Shown here: positions 5,688 through 6,038 of the stretch, one piece after another
Layout: each line of letters starts with the position of its first letter
Numbering within the stretch: position 1 is the stretch's first letter
Assembly: GCA_958427375.1 (NCBI GenBank)
Contig: CAUABY010000136.1
Location: 1 to 6,038 of the forward strand
DNA length: 6,038 nt
Source of the DNA: an uncultured Eubacteriales bacterium
Lineage (GTDB): Bacteria; Bacillota; Clostridia; Oscillospirales; Oscillospiraceae
Direction: 5' to 3'
Program-made: the position numbers and the translations under genes
The notes under the pieces: model-generated
The model's input: only the letters and a program-made list of their open reading frames with translations
What the model was told of the DNA's origin: nothing
The model's database searches: none

Positions 5688-5743
5688 GTACAGTATCTGT
5701 TAACAAAAATTTAGAAATAATAAGTATAATAGGAGGAAAGCAC

Positions 5744-6038
5744 ATGTCTGAATACAAGGAATTTGAAACCAAAATGAAAAAGACCTGCGACTCTCTCGTC
5801 TCCCAGCTTGAGACTATCCGCGCAGGCCGTGCCAACGCCGCAGTTCTCAACCAGATTGAGGTTGATTACTATGGCTCTCCCACGCCCATCCAGCAGGTCG
5901 CGTCTATCGCGTCCCCCGACCCGCGCTCTCTGGTCATCCAGCCGTGGGATCATTCCGTGCTCAAGGGCATTGAAAAGGCGATTTTAGCCTCCGACCTCGG
6001 CATCAACCCCCAGAACGACGGCCGCCAGCTCCGCCTTG
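5744..6038 (+). CDS. frr: Ribosome recycling factor, N-terminal part (cut by window end)
   Basis: Ribosome recycling factor works with EF-G to split post-termination ribosomes. The window holds 98 codons, slightly over half of the usual roughly 185 residues; the reading frame is open at the right edge. Visible family features are an N-terminal helix leading to LETIRAGRANAAVL (22-35), VDYYGSPTPIQQVASI (40-55), DPRSLVIQPWD (59-69) and IEKAILASDLGINPQNDGRQ (76-95). The start has a perfect AGGAGG at 5731-5736 with a 7-nt spacer. The partner gene pyrH lies 98 bp upstream on the same strand. The remainder, including the C-terminal helices of domain I, lies outside the window. Confidence 0.95.
   Translation, partial: MSEYKEFETKMKKTCDSLVSQLETIRAGRANAAVLNQIEVDYYGSPTPIQQVASIASPDPRSLVIQPWDHSVLKGIEKAILASDLGINPQNDGRQLRL

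Noticed and set aside
5725..5730. Perfect TATAAT before frr, with TTAACA at 5700-5705
   Set aside because: The spacing is 19 bp and transcription would begin near 5737, after the AGGAGG at 5731-5736, so the message would lose its ribosome binding site. It is more likely an AT-rich leader by chance.
1..6038. CRISPR array, tRNA, rRNA, insertion sequence or prophage signals
   Set aside because: No regularly spaced repeats, tRNA-like cloverleaf, rRNA segment, transposase or integrase was seen on either strand.

Overview
The window looks like chromosomal DNA from a spore-forming, anaerobic, fairly GC-rich Firmicute, most likely a gut clostridium of the Oscillospiraceae/Ruminococcaceae type. The reasons are the spoIIGA-sigE sporulation pair, a low-GC-Gram-positive style lipoprotein signal followed by an Ala/Pro/Asp linker, strong AGGAGG-type ribosome binding sites, and a binding protein unusually rich in cysteine for an exported protein. 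The family assignment is inference; no rRNA gene is present to test it.

Layout. Positions 1-90 are a leader with two inverted repeats. Positions 91-3171 (+) hold a three-gene TRAP transporter operon: the lipoprotein solute-binding subunit (dctP type), the small four-helix membrane subunit (dctQ type) and the large membrane subunit (dctM type). A strong 15-bp hairpin sits between the binding-protein gene and the membrane genes, and the two membrane genes overlap by one base. A symmetrical A6-hairpin-T6 terminator at 3185-3216 separates this operon from the convergent sporulation operon on the minus strand (3222-4776). That operon is spoIIGA, a membrane aspartic protease, followed by sigE, the pro-sigma-E that the protease activates in the mother cell early in sporulation. 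A compact 158-bp divergent region (4777-4934) separates spoIIGA from pyrH (UMP kinase, 4935-5645, +). The start of frr (ribosome recycling factor, from 5744) follows and runs off the window end.

How the genes work together. The TRAP genes would form one sodium-driven importer of an unidentified, probably acidic, solute. SpoIIGA and pro-SigE form the classic protease-substrate pair. PyrH and Frr are housekeeping genes that are neighbours in many bacteria.

I found no convincing new biological system; nearly everything belongs to known families. The points most worth checking are: the divergent spoIIGA/pyrH promoter region, with repeated TTGACAA elements and a possible wide-spaced promoter; the pro-SigE cleavage region, which lacks the acidic residues seen in Bacillus; the large hairpin inside the TRAP operon; and the gene order, in which sigE is not followed by sigG and pyrH is not preceded by tsf. 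There is no tRNA, rRNA, CRISPR array or insertion sequence that I can see.
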